Source: Litorimonas cladophorae
GTDB lineage: Bacteria; Pseudomonadota; Alphaproteobacteria; Caulobacterales; Maricaulaceae
NCBI RefSeq assembly: GCF_014652455.1
Contig: NZ_BMYV01000001.1
Coordinates: 744,001-808,000 of the forward strand
Reading direction: 5' to 3'
Length of the DNA: 64,000 bases
The number at the start of each line of letters is the position of its first letter. Position 1 is the stretch's first letter. Under the pieces are notes generated by a model. That model searched no databases. It was given only the letters and a program-made list of their open reading frames with translations, and was not told the origin of the DNA. This document shows, one piece after another, positions 62,913-64,000 of the stretch. Both the position numbers and the translations under genes were made by a program.

Positions 62913-64000
62913 CTAGTGAGCAGCAGTTCCGCCTTCTGGCATTTGTGAACCTGTCGTTCCCATCATGATGCCCGCGAGCTGAGCTTCGTCAGCAGACGTC
63001 CACTCCATCGGCGTGATCTTCTTGGTCAGCGCGTGCTCAAGAACTTCGCTAACATGTGTGACCGGAATGATTTCCAAAGCCGCTTTCACATTGTCTGGAA
63101 TATCGGCGAGATCTTTCTCATTCTCACTTGGGATCAATACAGTTTTCACGCCACCACGAAGGGCTGCGAGTAGTTTTTCTTTCAATCCACCAATGGCCGT
63201 CACACGTCCACGCAAGGTTACTTCGCCCGTCATGGCGATGTCATTACGCACAGGGATTTCAGTCAGAACCGACACAATTGCCGTGACCATCCCAATACCT
63301 GCGCTTGGCCCGTCTTTGGGCGTCGCCCCATCGGGGACGTGAACGTGGATATCGTTAGAGCGGAATTTCCGTGGGGAAATACCCAACTCGGGCGCCTTCG
63401 CCTGCACATAGGAATTCGCCGCAGAGATGGACTCTTTCATTACGTTTTTCAGATTTCCTGTCACGGTCATCTTGCCCTTGCCAGGCATAGCGAGCGCTTC
63501 GATTGTGAGGATATCACCGCCAACGGACGTCCAAGCCAAACCCGTGACAACGCCAATCTGGTCTTCTGTATCGGTCTTGCCATAGCGGAATTTTTTCACG
63601 CCTAGCAGATCATCCAGATGTTCAGATGTCACATCGATGCGTGTTTCCGCCTTGGAAACAATCTTGGTCAGAACTTTACGCGCAAGCGATGCGATTTCGC
63701 GTTTCAATCCCCGCACACCCGCTTCACGCGTGTAATACCGAATGATGTCACGCACAGCGTCTTCAGACAGCGTAAATTCGCTGGCTTTCAACCCATGTTC
63801 TTTCGTCTGCTCAGGAATGAGGTGACGCTTAGCGATCTCGACTTTTTCGTCCTCGGTGTAACCGGGAATACGAATGATCTCCATACGGTCGAGTAAAGGC
63901 TGCGCCATATCTAGGCTATTGGCCGTCGTGATGAACATGACATCAGACAGATCATAGTCCACGTCCAGATAATGATCGTTAAAGGTGTCATTCTGTTCTG
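62913..64000 (-). CDS. lon: ATP-dependent Lon protease, C-terminal part (partial)
   Basis: The frame is open to the window edge, so the N-terminus lies beyond base 64000. The ATPase lid (RMEIIRIPGYTEDEKVEIAKRHLIP) and the protease domain with the catalytic serine in PKDGPSAGIGMV and Lys in GGLKEKLLAALR are seen. Lon degrades misfolded and regulatory proteins in the cytosol. The product ends in a short glycine-rich tail. Confidence 0.96.
   Translation of the reverse strand, partial: EQNDTFNDHYLDVDYDLSDVMFITTANSLDMAQPLLDRMEIIRIPGYTEDEKVEIAKRHLIPEQTKEHGLKASEFTLSEDAVRDIIRYYTREAGVRGLKREIASLARKVLTKIVSKAETRIDVTSEHLDDLLGVKKFRYGKTDTEDQIGVVTGLAWTSVGGDILTIEALAMPGKGKMTVTGNLKNVMKESISAANSYVQAKAPELGISPRKFRSNDIHVHVPDGATPKDGPSAGIGMVTAIVSVLTEIPVRNDIAMTGEVTLRGRVTAIGGLKEKLLAALRGGVKTVLIPSENEKDLADIPDNVKAALEIIPVTHVSEVLEHALTKKITPMEWTSADEAQLAGIMMGTTGSQMPEGGTAAH

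Noticed and set aside
1-64000. CRISPR arrays, insertion sequences, prophage genes and integrases.
   Set aside because: I saw no regularly spaced direct repeats, transposase or phage structural motifs on either strand.

Overview
The window is a piece of a moderate-GC (about half G+C by eye) alphaproteobacterial chromosome. BolA next to a monothiol glutaredoxin, RpsD, SurE-Pcm-SerS, class II DAHP synthase, a eukaryote-like dimeric isocitrate dehydrogenase, many TonB/MipA/DUF481 envelope proteins and a Caulobacter-type ceramide locus together suggest a marine stalked or prosthecate relative (Maricaulales/Hyphomonadaceae-like). That placement is an inference. No phage, insertion sequence, CRISPR array or replication origin was recognised.

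Layout. 1-4,100: end of purL, bolA-like, grxD, a membrane-anchored unknown, rpsD and rarD. 4,100-9,000: two divergent exported lipoprotein peptidases (M1 and M20), then a 680-bp gene-poor stretch with hairpins and a degenerate palindromic repeat family. 9,000-14,900: trmJ, two non-homologous NADP isocitrate dehydrogenases flanking a VOC protein, and DUF817. 14,900-24,800: outer-membrane proteins (MipA, DUF481), a pcm-surE-serS run, a SixA-like phosphatase, gltX and nadE. 24,800-26,840: an unusual island with two abutting degenerate tRNA-like genes, a further anticodon-arm-like hairpin, a hairpin-rich non-coding leader and a slipin (SPFH) gene whose arginine codons (mostly CGG) differ from its neighbours. 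26,840-37,700: serine hydrolase, oxidoreductase, HU, DAHP synthase, glutathione reductase, rpiA-glmU and gph.

37,767-52,825 is a large predicted sphingolipid locus. One minus-strand operon carries a DUF2141 protein, a bacterial ceramide-synthase-like acyltransferase, a nucleotidyltransferase, an 834-aa flippase/linker/CDP-alcohol phosphotransferase fusion, a HAD phosphatase, a cytidylyltransferase-like enzyme and an Asp/Asn beta-hydroxylase-family protein. A divergent plus-strand operon carries lptF, lptG, a lipid (probably ceramide) kinase and a Tam41-like nucleotidyltransferase. A convergent minus-strand operon carries an acyl-AMP/acyl-ACP ligase, an acyl carrier protein and serine palmitoyltransferase. 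Together they could make a ceramide, phosphorylate and CTP-activate it or its headgroup alcohol, and export the product to the outer membrane. The ceramide reductase CerR is not in the window.

52,900-64,000: tRNA-Val(CAC), an amino-acid dehydrogenase, CobT with altered motifs, an aspartic protease, a TauE/SafE exporter, dusA, tRNA-Asp, tRNA-Val(TAC), an iron-box-rich promoter driving a small protein and a siderophore receptor, a PQQ-type sugar dehydrogenase, and the C-terminal part of lon.

The two places most worth study are the tRNA-like/slipin island, which resembles an RNA-repair type operon without a visible ligase, and the sphingolipid locus with its fused flippase-phosphotransferase.
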